Positions 16,559 to 23,171 of a stretch of DNA of 29,023 nt are shown piece after piece (positions within the stretch are counted from its first letter, which is position 1; each line of letters opens with the position of its first letter). The notes beneath the pieces were generated by a model. The model searched no databases, was not told the DNA's origin, and was given only the letters and a program-made list of their open reading frames with translations. This DNA comes from JANQRV01 sp964533785 (lineage in GTDB: Bacteria; Bacteroidota; Bacteroidia; Chitinophagales; Saprospiraceae): positions 1 through 29,023 of the forward strand of contig CAZHNG010000035.1 of NCBI GenBank assembly GCA_964533785.1. Direction: 5' to 3'. The position numbers were made by a program, and so were the translations under genes.

Positions 16559-16613
16559 CCTTAAAGTAAAGCAGCGACGTTGTTCCGAACAACGTCGCTG
16601 CTTTACTTTAAGG
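16559..16613 (-). terminator. Long perfect hairpin (26-bp stem) after the two-gene island
   Basis: Arms at 16559-16584 and 16588-16613 are exact reverse complements over 26 bp with a CCG loop; the core is AAAGCAGCGACGTTGTT. It lies 37 bp after the stop of the 143-residue gene and upstream of the PSD1 operon, so a terminator role for the island is likely, although no strong U-run follows. The stem core recurs in the hairpin at 17922-17966. Confidence 0.7.
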
Positions 16614-16650
16614 CGTTTCTTTGGTCTTAGTGACAAAGGCTTAATAAACA

Positions 16651-17082
16651 TCAGGTCATTTTCGGTAACAACCGTTGAAGAAAATCCTCCCGAAAGGTCT
16701 CAAAGTCAAAACCTTTGATTTTAGTCGGCCGGTTGAGACAGGTGATCAAGCCCTCTTTGAGGTATTCCCTCATGCCCTTTTTGTCAAGCTGAACAGCTTT
16801 TTCGTAATCTAATTCGATCGATAGAACCATTCGCTTTTGGCTAGGGAAGTAGCGGTTTCGGTTTAAGTTTTCGGGTCGTTTTTGGGACAATATGGTTACA
16901 TCGTAGGTTACTTGCTCTACGGTTTTGCCGTATTTTGATAGATTGAAATTTGCATTGATATGGTTATCAAATTCAACAATATTAAATTTTTCGAAGAGCC
17001 TATCTTCAATGAACAACAATGTGTAAAAGTCAGGTACTTTCCTTATTTCTTGATTCTGTTCCCTGGTGGACGTTCTAACCAT
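16651..17082 (-). CDS. Unknown 143-residue protein; candidate immunity protein
   Basis: Not confidently recognised. It is a soluble, charged protein without signal or membrane segment: FYTLLFIEDRLFEKFNIVEFDNHINANFNL..., a central strand-rich part (VTYDVTILSQ), then MVLSIELDYEKAVQLDKKGMREYLKEGL and a C-terminal helix DFETFREDFLQRL. The alternation of beta strands with a helix that starts 'DYEKAVQLDKK' reminds me of Imm44-type immunity proteins, but that rests on memory only. Its ATG at 17082 lies 40 nt inside the end of the upstream 197-residue gene in another frame, and no later in-frame ATG is near, so translational coupling is likely. The small co-expressed partner of a membrane-anchored protein fits an immunity or antitoxin role, as inference. 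Confidence 0.65.
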   Translation of the reverse strand: MVRTSTREQNQEIRKVPDFYTLLFIEDRLFEKFNIVEFDNHINANFNLSKYGKTVEQVTYDVTILSQKRPENLNRNRYFPSQKRMVLSIELDYEKAVQLDKKGMREYLKEGLITCLNRPTKIKGFDFETFREDFLQRLLPKMT

Positions 17083-17636
17083 AATTTTTTGTTTACTAAG
17101 CGTTCCATATTTTCTGGATGGAGTCTGTAATTATATATTTTTCTCAATTGTTCTTGATAACAAGAAGTTCTATTTCCATAATATTGAGGCGATAGAAAAG
17201 TTTTGTTCTTAACATATTCTTTAGCTTTTTGCCGTTCCTGAAAATCACATGTTTCTCCATATCGCCAAACTTCTCCAGTTCTCAAATATATCTTAATTTG
17301 TGGAGGAGGGCAACTATAGCAGTCTCGATAACCATTATCACGCGCCCTCGCGACATATTGAACACAATTCTCTTCCTGTTCAATCCGGTTTTCCAGCTCT
17401 TGTTTTTCTTTCTCCGCATGCTGGTATACACCTCGTTCGTCTATTACCACTTTCTCGTCAGTTCCAGGTACGGTTTTCAGCATAAATTGTACGAGGGCAA
17501 TGAGCACAGCAATGCCAATAAAGTGTGGTAAAAAATTGAAAGGAGGTTTATAGGGAATTCCTTTCTTCTTTTGAGGTTTTAAAATAATGATTTGCTTTCG
17601 GTTGTTAAGATTGCCTTCAATTTCAAATTTAAACAT
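17043..17636 (-). CDS. Membrane-anchored protein with possible GIY-YIG-like toxin domain
   Basis: A 197-residue protein with a basic N-terminus, one predicted membrane helix (about 37-54, FLPHFIGIAVLIALVQFM), a charged linker/coil (60-90), and a compact Cys-containing domain (91-197). The domain holds CVQYVARARDNGYRDCYSCP, KIYLRTGEVWRYGETCDF (114-132) and ends YNYRLHPENMERL...ERPPGNRIKK. This pattern (CY.CP, then YL+.GEVW+YGET, then RPPGN) recalls C-terminal domains of Bacteroidota polymorphic toxins; the 'IYL...RYGET' strand pair could be a divergent GIY-YIG nuclease core with Arg135 on the next helix. Unproven. Visibly more AT-rich than its neighbours. It overlaps the next gene by 40 nt. 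A palindrome and a sigma70-like promoter directly precede the ATG. Confidence 0.6.
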   Translation of the reverse strand: MFKFEIEGNLNNRKQIIILKPQKKKGIPYKPPFNFLPHFIGIAVLIALVQFMLKTVPGTDEKVVIDERGVYQHAEKEKQELENRIEQEENCVQYVARARDNGYRDCYSCPPPQIKIYLRTGEVWRYGETCDFQERQKAKEYVKNKTFLSPQYYGNRTSCYQEQLRKIYNYRLHPENMERLVNKKLWLERPPGNRIKK

Positions 17637-17669
17637 TTGCCATTATTGCTTTTTTGAATAACGTGGCAA
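17637..17669 (-). promoter_or_regulatory. Inverted repeat abutting the start codon, possible operator
   Basis: On the minus strand TTGCCA-CG-TTATT, a 9-nt spacer, then AATAA-TGGCAA runs straight into the ATG at 17636. The 11-bp arms carry a 2-nt bulge. The repeat overlaps the -10 box proposed at 17668-17673, so it could be a repressor site (autoregulation) or an RNA hairpin that masks translation initiation. Confidence 0.45.
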
Positions 17670-17696
17670 TATAAGTGCTTTTTTTAATAGAGTCAA
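17668..17696 (-). promoter_or_regulatory. Sigma70-like promoter for the two-gene island
   Basis: The minus strand reads TTGACT (17691-17696), a 17-bp spacer, then TATATT (17668-17673): five of six matches to each classic box at ideal spacing. This differs from the Bacteroidota TTG/TAnnTTTG type and may indicate foreign origin. The flanking DNA is very AT-rich, so a chance match is possible. Confidence 0.4.
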
Positions 17697-17765
17697 TGTG
17701 TGAATATTGTTTTTATCATATAAAATCAGAAAAGTCATTTTTTTATTTATTTAATTATATTTTTT

Positions 17766-17798
17766 TGCATTAATTTAAAAAATATTTAAATTAATGCA
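17766..17798. repeat. AT-rich 14-bp stem hairpin between T-tracts
   Basis: TGCATTAATTTAAA (17766-17779) is the exact reverse complement of TTTAAATTAATGCA (17785-17798), with a 5-nt loop and T-runs on both outer sides. It could be a terminator reading rightward, a protein-binding palindrome, or a relic of an insertion end. Confidence 0.5.
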
Positions 17799-17921
17799 TT
17801 TTTTTCATTTAAAGGGGTGGTTTATAATTTGATATTGTTTTTCCTTGGTAAATAGAACAGTACCTACACGTAGAATCTCCTATTTGTAAATAGAAAGAGT
17901 TGGAATGGGGCAGCCTATATA

Positions 17922-17966
17922 AAACAAAGCAGCGACTTTGCTCGAAGCAAAGTCGCTGCTTTGTTT
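17922..17966 (-). terminator. Perfect 21-bp stem hairpin, terminator of rny
   Basis: Arms 17922-17942 and 17946-17966 are exact reverse complements with a CGA loop. It lies 23 bp after the rny stop and, read on the minus strand, is followed by TTTTATATA, as for an intrinsic terminator. It shares AAAGCAGCGAC with the hairpin at 16559-16613. Confidence 0.75.
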
Positions 17967-17989
17967 GGTATTTAACTGACTGCGGCTGC

Positions 17990-19660
17990 TTACCTTGCAA
18001 AAGCCACCGCCCGTTTTTCCCGGATCACGGTCACCTTGATCTGGCCGGGATATTGCATTTCGTCCTGGATCTTTTGGGAGATCATAAAGGACAGATCATC
18101 AGCATATTGGTCAGTAACCTTATCGCTTTCAAGGATAACGCGTAATTCGCGGCCTGCTTGCATTGCATAGGCTTTTTGCACGCCGTCGTGACCCATGGCG
18201 ATCTCTTCCAGTTCTCCGATTCTTTTCAGGTAGCTTTCAAGGATTTCCCGCCGTGCACCCGGGCGTGCGCCTGAGATGGCATCACATGCCTGTACGATCG
18301 GAGAGATGATGTTATTCATTTCTATTTCGTCGTGGTGAGCACCGACGGCATTGCAAACAACGGCGTGTTCTTTGTATTTTTCACACATTTTCATACCCAA
18401 CAGGGCGTGAGACAATTCTGATTCTTCCTCTGCTACTTTTCCAATATCGTGGAGTAGGCCCGCACGTTTGGCCAATTTGATCTGTTTGTTGCTCAGGCCT
18501 AATTCTGCGGCCATGATGGCGCATAGATTAGCTGTTTCGATAGAGTGCTTAAGCAGGTTCTGCCCGTAAGAAGAACGGAAGCGCATTCTCCCCACCATTC
18601 TGACCAGGTAAGGGTCGAGGCCATGCAGGTCCAGCTCGATAATCGTTCTTTCACCTATTTCCACGATTTGTTCTTCCAGTTGCTTCCTGGTTTTAGTCAC
18701 TACTTCTTCGATGCGGGCGGGGTGTATTCTGCCGTCAGCAACGAGTCTTTTGAGAGCCAGACGACAAACTTCTCTGCGGATAGGGTCAAAGCTTGAAATG
18801 ACAATAGCTTCGGGCGTATCATCGACGACAATTTCGGCACCCGTTGCGGCTTCCAGCGCCCTGATATTCCGGCCTTCGCGCCCGATGATCTGTCCTTTAA
18901 GATCATCGCTATCGAGGTTGAATACGGAGACTGTATTCTCAATCGTATACTCCGCACACATTCTTTGAATGGTTTGAATAACGATTTTTTTAGCTTCTTT
19001 TTTAGCATTATTTTTAGCGGCGGCAAGGGTTTCTTTTACCACGGCCATTGCCTCGGTCTCTGATTTGGCCTTAACGGCTTCTAAAAGTTGCTCCTTAGCT
19101 TCTTGTTCGCTTAATTTAGCCACATTTTCCAACTCGCGGATCCTGATCTCATTAGCGGAGTCCAGCTCTTCTTTTTTTCTGGCTACTATTTTCAGTTGTT
19201 TTTCGAGATTTTCTCTGATCGCTTTGACGTCAACTTCGCGTTGTTCAAGGTCAGCTAGTTGTTCCCCTAACTTTTCGACTTTTTGTGAATAGGCTTTTTC
19301 TTTTTGATCCAATTCTTTTTCCAGGGACTTTACTTCTATCTCCCGCTCCTTCATTTCCATCACGTGGTTCGACTTTTTGTTTTCGAACTCACTTTTCAGA
19401 CGACTGAACTTCTCCTTTGCTTCCTGTATTTTTTTCTGTTTTATTTTTTCATTTTTTCCTTCGGCACTGCTGACGATTTTTTCCGCTTTTGTTTCTGCTT
19501 CGTCAATAATTCGTTTAGCCGTAAGGCGAGCTTCCTTGACTTCTAGGTCTGCTTTGGCGTTTAATTCATTTATTTTCGATTGATTAGCCCTTTTCAGAAG
19601 AATTTGAGATATAAAATATCCCACTATTATTCCCACTACGGCTCCTATTATCAATTCCAT
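17990..19660 (-). CDS. rny: Ribonuclease Y
   Basis: A membrane-bound endoribonuclease that starts mRNA decay. The 556-residue protein has the standard order: an N-terminal membrane helix (2-20), a long Lys/Glu-rich coiled coil (about 30-225), a KH RNA-binding domain with GREGRN (260-265), and an HD metal-dependent phosphohydrolase domain with HSIETANLC (372-380), LLHDIGK (402-408) and AHHDEI (441-446). Its length is a little above the usual ~520. It is the last of the minus-strand pheT / coiled-coil / zapA / rny series; the 172-bp gap after zapA may hold its own promoter, but no good -7 box was seen. A strong hairpin terminator follows the stop. Confidence 0.97.
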   Translation of the reverse strand: MELIIGAVVGIIVGYFISQILLKRANQSKINELNAKADLEVKEARLTAKRIIDEAETKAEKIVSSAEGKNEKIKQKKIQEAKEKFSRLKSEFENKKSNHVMEMKEREIEVKSLEKELDQKEKAYSQKVEKLGEQLADLEQREVDVKAIRENLEKQLKIVARKKEELDSANEIRIRELENVAKLSEQEAKEQLLEAVKAKSETEAMAVVKETLAAAKNNAKKEAKKIVIQTIQRMCAEYTIENTVSVFNLDSDDLKGQIIGREGRNIRALEAATGAEIVVDDTPEAIVISSFDPIRREVCRLALKRLVADGRIHPARIEEVVTKTRKQLEEQIVEIGERTIIELDLHGLDPYLVRMVGRMRFRSSYGQNLLKHSIETANLCAIMAAELGLSNKQIKLAKRAGLLHDIGKVAEEESELSHALLGMKMCEKYKEHAVVCNAVGAHHDEIEMNNIISPIVQACDAISGARPGARREILESYLKRIGELEEIAMGHDGVQKAYAMQAGRELRVILESDKVTDQYADDLSFMISQKIQDEMQYPGQIKVTVIREKRAVAFAR

Positions 19661-19832
19661 ATTGTTGCATTTATAGTGAAAAAAATTATTTTAAAATTTT
19701 ACTATTCGAAAAATGTACAAGCCCAAGACCAAATAGTATGGCATTGGATCATTGTTGAATGAAAATGAACTTTAAAAAGGAAGAAAGGAATTGAAGGATT
19801 TTAATCGAGAAGTATTGTGGTGAAGCATATTA

Positions 19833-20126
19833 TTAATCGATGAGTTGATCGAGTAATTGCTCCAGCTCAGCAAGCCTATTTTCTATGGAATTGTATTGAT
19901 CAAGAGTAAGTTTTGCTTTTTGCAGATCAACCGCATAAGTCAATGCAGCCATACTAAGACAATCTTGTTTATCTTTATTCTTATACGTGACTTGATATTG
20001 ACTAATTTTATCATTTACATCATTGGCTATTGCTCTGATATTAGATTCATCTGGCTTCCTTACTTTCAAAGGATAAGGCCTTCCAGCGATCATCACCGTC
20101 ATATTAACCAATTCTTGACCATCCAT
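19833..20126 (-). CDS. zapA: Cell division protein ZapA
   Basis: A 97-residue FtsZ-ring-associated protein. The N-terminal globular part (VNMTVMIAGRPYPLKVRKPDESNIRAIANDVNDKI) and the C-terminal coiled coil (about 65-97) match ZapA, which crosslinks FtsZ filaments at midcell. Length is as usual for the family. Its ATG lies 3 bp after the stop of the coiled-coil gene, so the two are surely co-translated. Known Bacteroidota contexts place zapA next to pheT and rny, as here. Confidence 0.9.
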   Translation of the reverse strand: MDGQELVNMTVMIAGRPYPLKVRKPDESNIRAIANDVNDKISQYQVTYKNKDKQDCLSMAALTYAVDLQKAKLTLDQYNSIENRLAELEQLLDQLID

Positions 20127-20129
20127 ACA

Positions 20130-20432
20130 TTAATTGTTCTTTAGCCAATCGATACATTTTTCTAAATCTTCAATGTATTGATCAATTTGCTTTTTGAGCT
20201 GCTTAATTTGTTCTGGATTAATGTTCTTCATCTGTTCTTTCCCCCCTGCTTTCGCTTTAAGTTCTGTTTGTAGCTTCAAAATAGCAGCATCTTTTTCTGC
20301 CAATTGTCGCTGTAACGTTTGTTTATTTTTTTTTAGGGATGCGTTTTCCTTTTGAATACGCTCCAATTTTAATGCTAAAAGCTTTATTTTTAATTCAATA
20401 TTTTCAATTTGCTCTAATAGATCCATATTCAT
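20130..20432 (-). CDS. Small coiled-coil protein (ZapB-like), unknown function
   Basis: The 100-residue protein is almost entirely coiled coil: IENIELKIKLLALKLERIQKENASLKKNKQTL... with regular heptads, a short break at AKAGGKEQMKNINPEQ (about 61-76), and a C-terminal helix ending CIDWLKNN. It is tightly linked upstream of zapA (3 bp) and 23 bp after pheT. Its size, coil and partner suggest a ZapB-like division factor; sequence homology to ZapB is not claimed. The start may be at Met3 rather than Met1. Confidence 0.8.
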   Translation of the reverse strand: MNMDLLEQIENIELKIKLLALKLERIQKENASLKKNKQTLQRQLAEKDAAILKLQTELKAKAGGKEQMKNINPEQIKQLKKQIDQYIEDLEKCIDWLKNN

Positions 20433-20455
20433 CCGGTAAGGAAGCTATCATTTGA

Positions 20456-22903
20456 TTATCTTCTGATTATAGCTCCTAATTTGGCTTCGTATTCTTGAAT
20501 CAACTTATTGATTACTTTATCAACTTCTTTATCCTTGAGAGTCTTGGAGTGGTCTTCGAATAAAAAGCTTACGGCGTAAGACTTTTTGCCCTCTCCAATT
20601 TGCTCTTCATTTTCGTATACGTCAAATAAATTCGTATGCGTTAATAATTTTTTACCCACTTTATTGGCCAATGCTACAATATCACTAAATTTTACGGAAT
20701 TATCAACAATCAATGCTAAATCTCTTCTGGTAGCAGGAAATTTGTTCAACTCTTCAAATATGATTTTATGCTTCTTTAAAGCCTTTAAAATATTGTCCCA
20801 GTGAAAATCGGCAAAATATACGGCATGGCGAATGTCTATACTCTTTGATATCTTAGGGTTGACCCGGCCAAATCGTACTAATTGCTGAGGGCCGCGATGG
20901 TATTCAATGGCCGAGAGGAATACCGTATCATCCAATACTGATTCTTGATAACCTGTAATACCCAAGCGCTTAAGTATATTTTCAACATAGGTTTTTAAAG
21001 TATAAAAACTGGTTTGTCTATTATCGGGATTGAGCCAACTTTCCGGGCTGCGTTTTCCGGTAAGGATCAAACTTAAGTGTGAACGTTCTATAATTTCGTC
21101 TTCCTTATCCATTTGATAAGACTTGCCGAACTCGTACAGTTTTAGATCGTTTTGCTGGCGATTTTGATTGTGGATAACGGCTTCCAAACCGCTCATGAGC
21201 ATTTCCGGCCGCATAATATCCAGGTGAATATTGGAGGTATTATTGATGAAGACCAAATTGTCCACAGCGATCGAAAATGTATTTTCTTGGTAATACTTAG
21301 ATTGTGATAATGAAACGGCCATCATTTCATAGAAACCGTTTGCGGTAAGAAAATCACCAATAATATTCCTGATTTCGGAGGGGTCAGGCTTCGGCGAGAT
21401 GGTTATTGAGGTAGAGATCTGATTGGAAATCGGCACTTTGTTGAAATCGTATATCCTCAGGATCTCTTCTATAACGTCAATTTCTCGCAATACATCTGAT
21501 TTATTGGTGGGTACTGCCACGGTAAATGCGGACTTTTCTTCTTTGGTGATCTCCATTTCCATGGCTTCGAGGATAGCCCTGATATCCTCTTTGGCAATTT
21601 CAACGCCTATGAGTTTATTTACCCTGTCATATCTGACTCTTATCTCTTTGGGAGTGATTGGGGTAGGATAAATATCAATAATGTCAGAAGAAACGATACC
21701 ACCTGCCAGTTCATGGATTAGAATGGCTGCTCTTTTTAAGGCATCGATAACTACGTTAGGATCACTTCCTTTTTCGAACACTTTAGCGGCGTCCGTCCTA
21801 AGGTTGTGGCGCATACTGGTGCGCCTTATCCATTTGGGATTAAAATGGGCAGATTCCAAAAAGATAGTGGTGGTTTGATCAGTAATACCTGATTTCAGGC
21901 CGCCAAAAACGCCGCCAATACACATGCCGTCAGCATCACCATTACAAATCATGAGATCTTCAGCGTCGAGTTTGCGTTCTACTTCGTCAAGGGTGGTAAA
22001 AGTAGTATTGGCAGGTAATGTTTTGACTATAATTTTGTGGCCCCTGACTTTGTCAAGGTCGAATGCATGAAGCGGTTGGCCGTATTCGTGCAAAACGAAA
22101 TTGGTAATATCTACTACATTGTTAATCGGTCTGACCCCAATGGCGTTCAGCCGGTTCTTCAACCAGTCCGGAGAATCTTTGATGGTAAGCCCTTTGATCG
22201 TGACGCCGGCGTACCTGGGACAGGCTTCTTCGTTTTCTACGACTACTTCAACGGGAAGGTCGTAATTCGAGATTTGAAAACGACTCAAATCCGGCATTTT
22301 AATATTGACGCTGCTATCGAAATTGATCTTGAGTGCTGCTGCGAGATCTTTTGCAACGCCCAGGTGGTTGGTCGCATCCGAACGATTGGGTGTCAGGCCG
22401 ATCTCATAAACATAATCATTTTCAATATTGAAATAGGTTTTGGCCAAGGTTCCTGTCTCTACTTCCTTGGGCAAGACCATTATACCGTCGTGATTATCTC
22501 CCAGTCCAAGTTCATCTTCTGCGCAGATCATCCCTTCTGAAGTTTCTCCCCTGATTTTTCCTTTTTTTACGGTCCAGGGTTCTCCTTCGGCACTGTATAG
22601 CGTAGTGTCAACCGTAGCGACCAATACTTTTTGCCCTTTGGCTACATTCGGAGCACCACATATGATTTGCAAATCCTTTTCTACGCCAATGTCGACTTTG
22701 GTCAAAGAAAGCCGGTCGGCATTGGGGTGCTTTTCGCAACTGGTAACATAGCCTACCACTACTCCTTCTAATCCTCCTTTGATACTTTCCACTTTTTCCA
22801 TGCCTTCTACTTCCAGTCCTATACTTGTTAGGATCTCACCCACTTTTTCCGGCGGCAAATCAATATTGAGGTAATCTTTTATCCAATTTAATGATACGTG
22901 CAT
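20456..22903 (-). CDS. pheT: Phenylalanyl-tRNA synthetase beta subunit
   Basis: The 815-residue beta chain of the alpha2-beta2 enzyme that charges tRNA-Phe. Domains in order: MHVSLNWIKDYLNIDLPPE start; an EMAP-type tRNA-binding domain (about 40-150: VVVGYVTSCEKHPNADRLSLTKVDIG, QIICGAPNV); the B3/B4 editing domain (about 205-400: GVRPINNVVDITNFVLHEYGQPLHAFD); B5; the catalytic-like core; and the C-terminal FDX-ACB anticodon-binding domain (FPATRRDLALIVDNSV...LTHTNLFDVYE). Full length for the family. It is not adjacent to pheS in this window. It appears to head the pheT / coiled-coil / zapA / rny unit; a TAATTTTG -7-like box lies 25-32 bp upstream. Confidence 0.97.
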   Translation of the reverse strand: MHVSLNWIKDYLNIDLPPEKVGEILTSIGLEVEGMEKVESIKGGLEGVVVGYVTSCEKHPNADRLSLTKVDIGVEKDLQIICGAPNVAKGQKVLVATVDTTLYSAEGEPWTVKKGKIRGETSEGMICAEDELGLGDNHDGIMVLPKEVETGTLAKTYFNIENDYVYEIGLTPNRSDATNHLGVAKDLAAALKINFDSSVNIKMPDLSRFQISNYDLPVEVVVENEEACPRYAGVTIKGLTIKDSPDWLKNRLNAIGVRPINNVVDITNFVLHEYGQPLHAFDLDKVRGHKIIVKTLPANTTFTTLDEVERKLDAEDLMICNGDADGMCIGGVFGGLKSGITDQTTTIFLESAHFNPKWIRRTSMRHNLRTDAAKVFEKGSDPNVVIDALKRAAILIHELAGGIVSSDIIDIYPTPITPKEIRVRYDRVNKLIGVEIAKEDIRAILEAMEMEITKEEKSAFTVAVPTNKSDVLREIDVIEEILRIYDFNKVPISNQISTSITISPKPDPSEIRNIIGDFLTANGFYEMMAVSLSQSKYYQENTFSIAVDNLVFINNTSNIHLDIMRPEMLMSGLEAVIHNQNRQQNDLKLYEFGKSYQMDKEDEIIERSHLSLILTGKRSPESWLNPDNRQTSFYTLKTYVENILKRLGITGYQESVLDDTVFLSAIEYHRGPQQLVRFGRVNPKISKSIDIRHAVYFADFHWDNILKALKKHKIIFEELNKFPATRRDLALIVDNSVKFSDIVALANKVGKKLLTHTNLFDVYENEEQIGEGKKSYAVSFLFEDHSKTLKDKEVDKVINKLIQEYEAKLGAIIRR

Positions 22904-22927
22904 GTCGGTTGATCTTTGTAAGAATCA

Positions 22928-22935
22928 CAAAATTA
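22928..22935 (-). promoter_or_regulatory. Possible -7 box for pheT
   Basis: The minus strand reads TAATTTTG, a full match to TAnnTTTG, 25 bp before the pheT ATG. No -33 TTG is seen at the expected distance, so support is limited. Confidence 0.3.
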
Positions 22936-23097
22936 ATAAATATAGTGGTAGCTGTGGGTATATATCGATTAGAAGATTCCCTGCAGAAATATTTTCTACG
23001 CCATATTTTTGAAATAACCTGGTAAGGAGGGAAAAAAGTTCAACACAATTAAACTAAAAAATTGGAATTGCTGGAATTAGGACGGCATAGATTAAAA

Positions 23098-23167
23098 AAT
23101 CGCCACGAAAGCACAAAAGATCATAAAATATTAAACAAAAAAATCCATTCGTGTATTCGTGGCGATT
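23098..23167 (-). terminator. Palindromic repeat just after infB, possible terminator
   Basis: AATCGCCACGAA (23098-23109) and TTCGTGGCGATT (23156-23167) are exact 12-bp inverted repeats; the arms stay similar for about 22 bp (CAC and GAA-type matches). The repeat begins 5 bp after the infB stop. The unit CGCCACGAATACACGAAT is of a kind that I recall as dispersed in several bacterial genomes, so it may be a mobile palindromic repeat that also ends transcription. Confidence 0.55.
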
Positions 23168-23171
23168 GTGG

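Larger units (their letters stand above)
17637..17989. other. 353-bp AT-rich region between the island and rny
   Basis: No supported gene. From the island side it holds the start-codon palindrome, the sigma70-like promoter, a very AT-rich tract (about 17670-17815) with a 14-bp stem hairpin, and the rny-side perfect hairpin at 17922-17966. Confidence 0.6.

Noticed and set aside
17809..18145. Two short frames on opposite strands with nearly the same peptide (KQRLC..QSRCFV)
   Set aside because: Both come from the perfect 21-bp hairpin at 17922-17966, which reads the same on both strands.
19661..19832. Possible 6S RNA between zapA and rny
   Set aside because: In E. coli ssrS follows zapA, so the place is suggestive, but the 172-bp gap shows only a weak TACTATT/AATAGTA pair and no long closing stem or central bubble. 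A covariance-model search would decide.
22037..22540. 167-codon plus-strand frame inside pheT
   Set aside because: Antisense to conserved B3/B4 and tRNA-binding segments of PheT; no domain seen.
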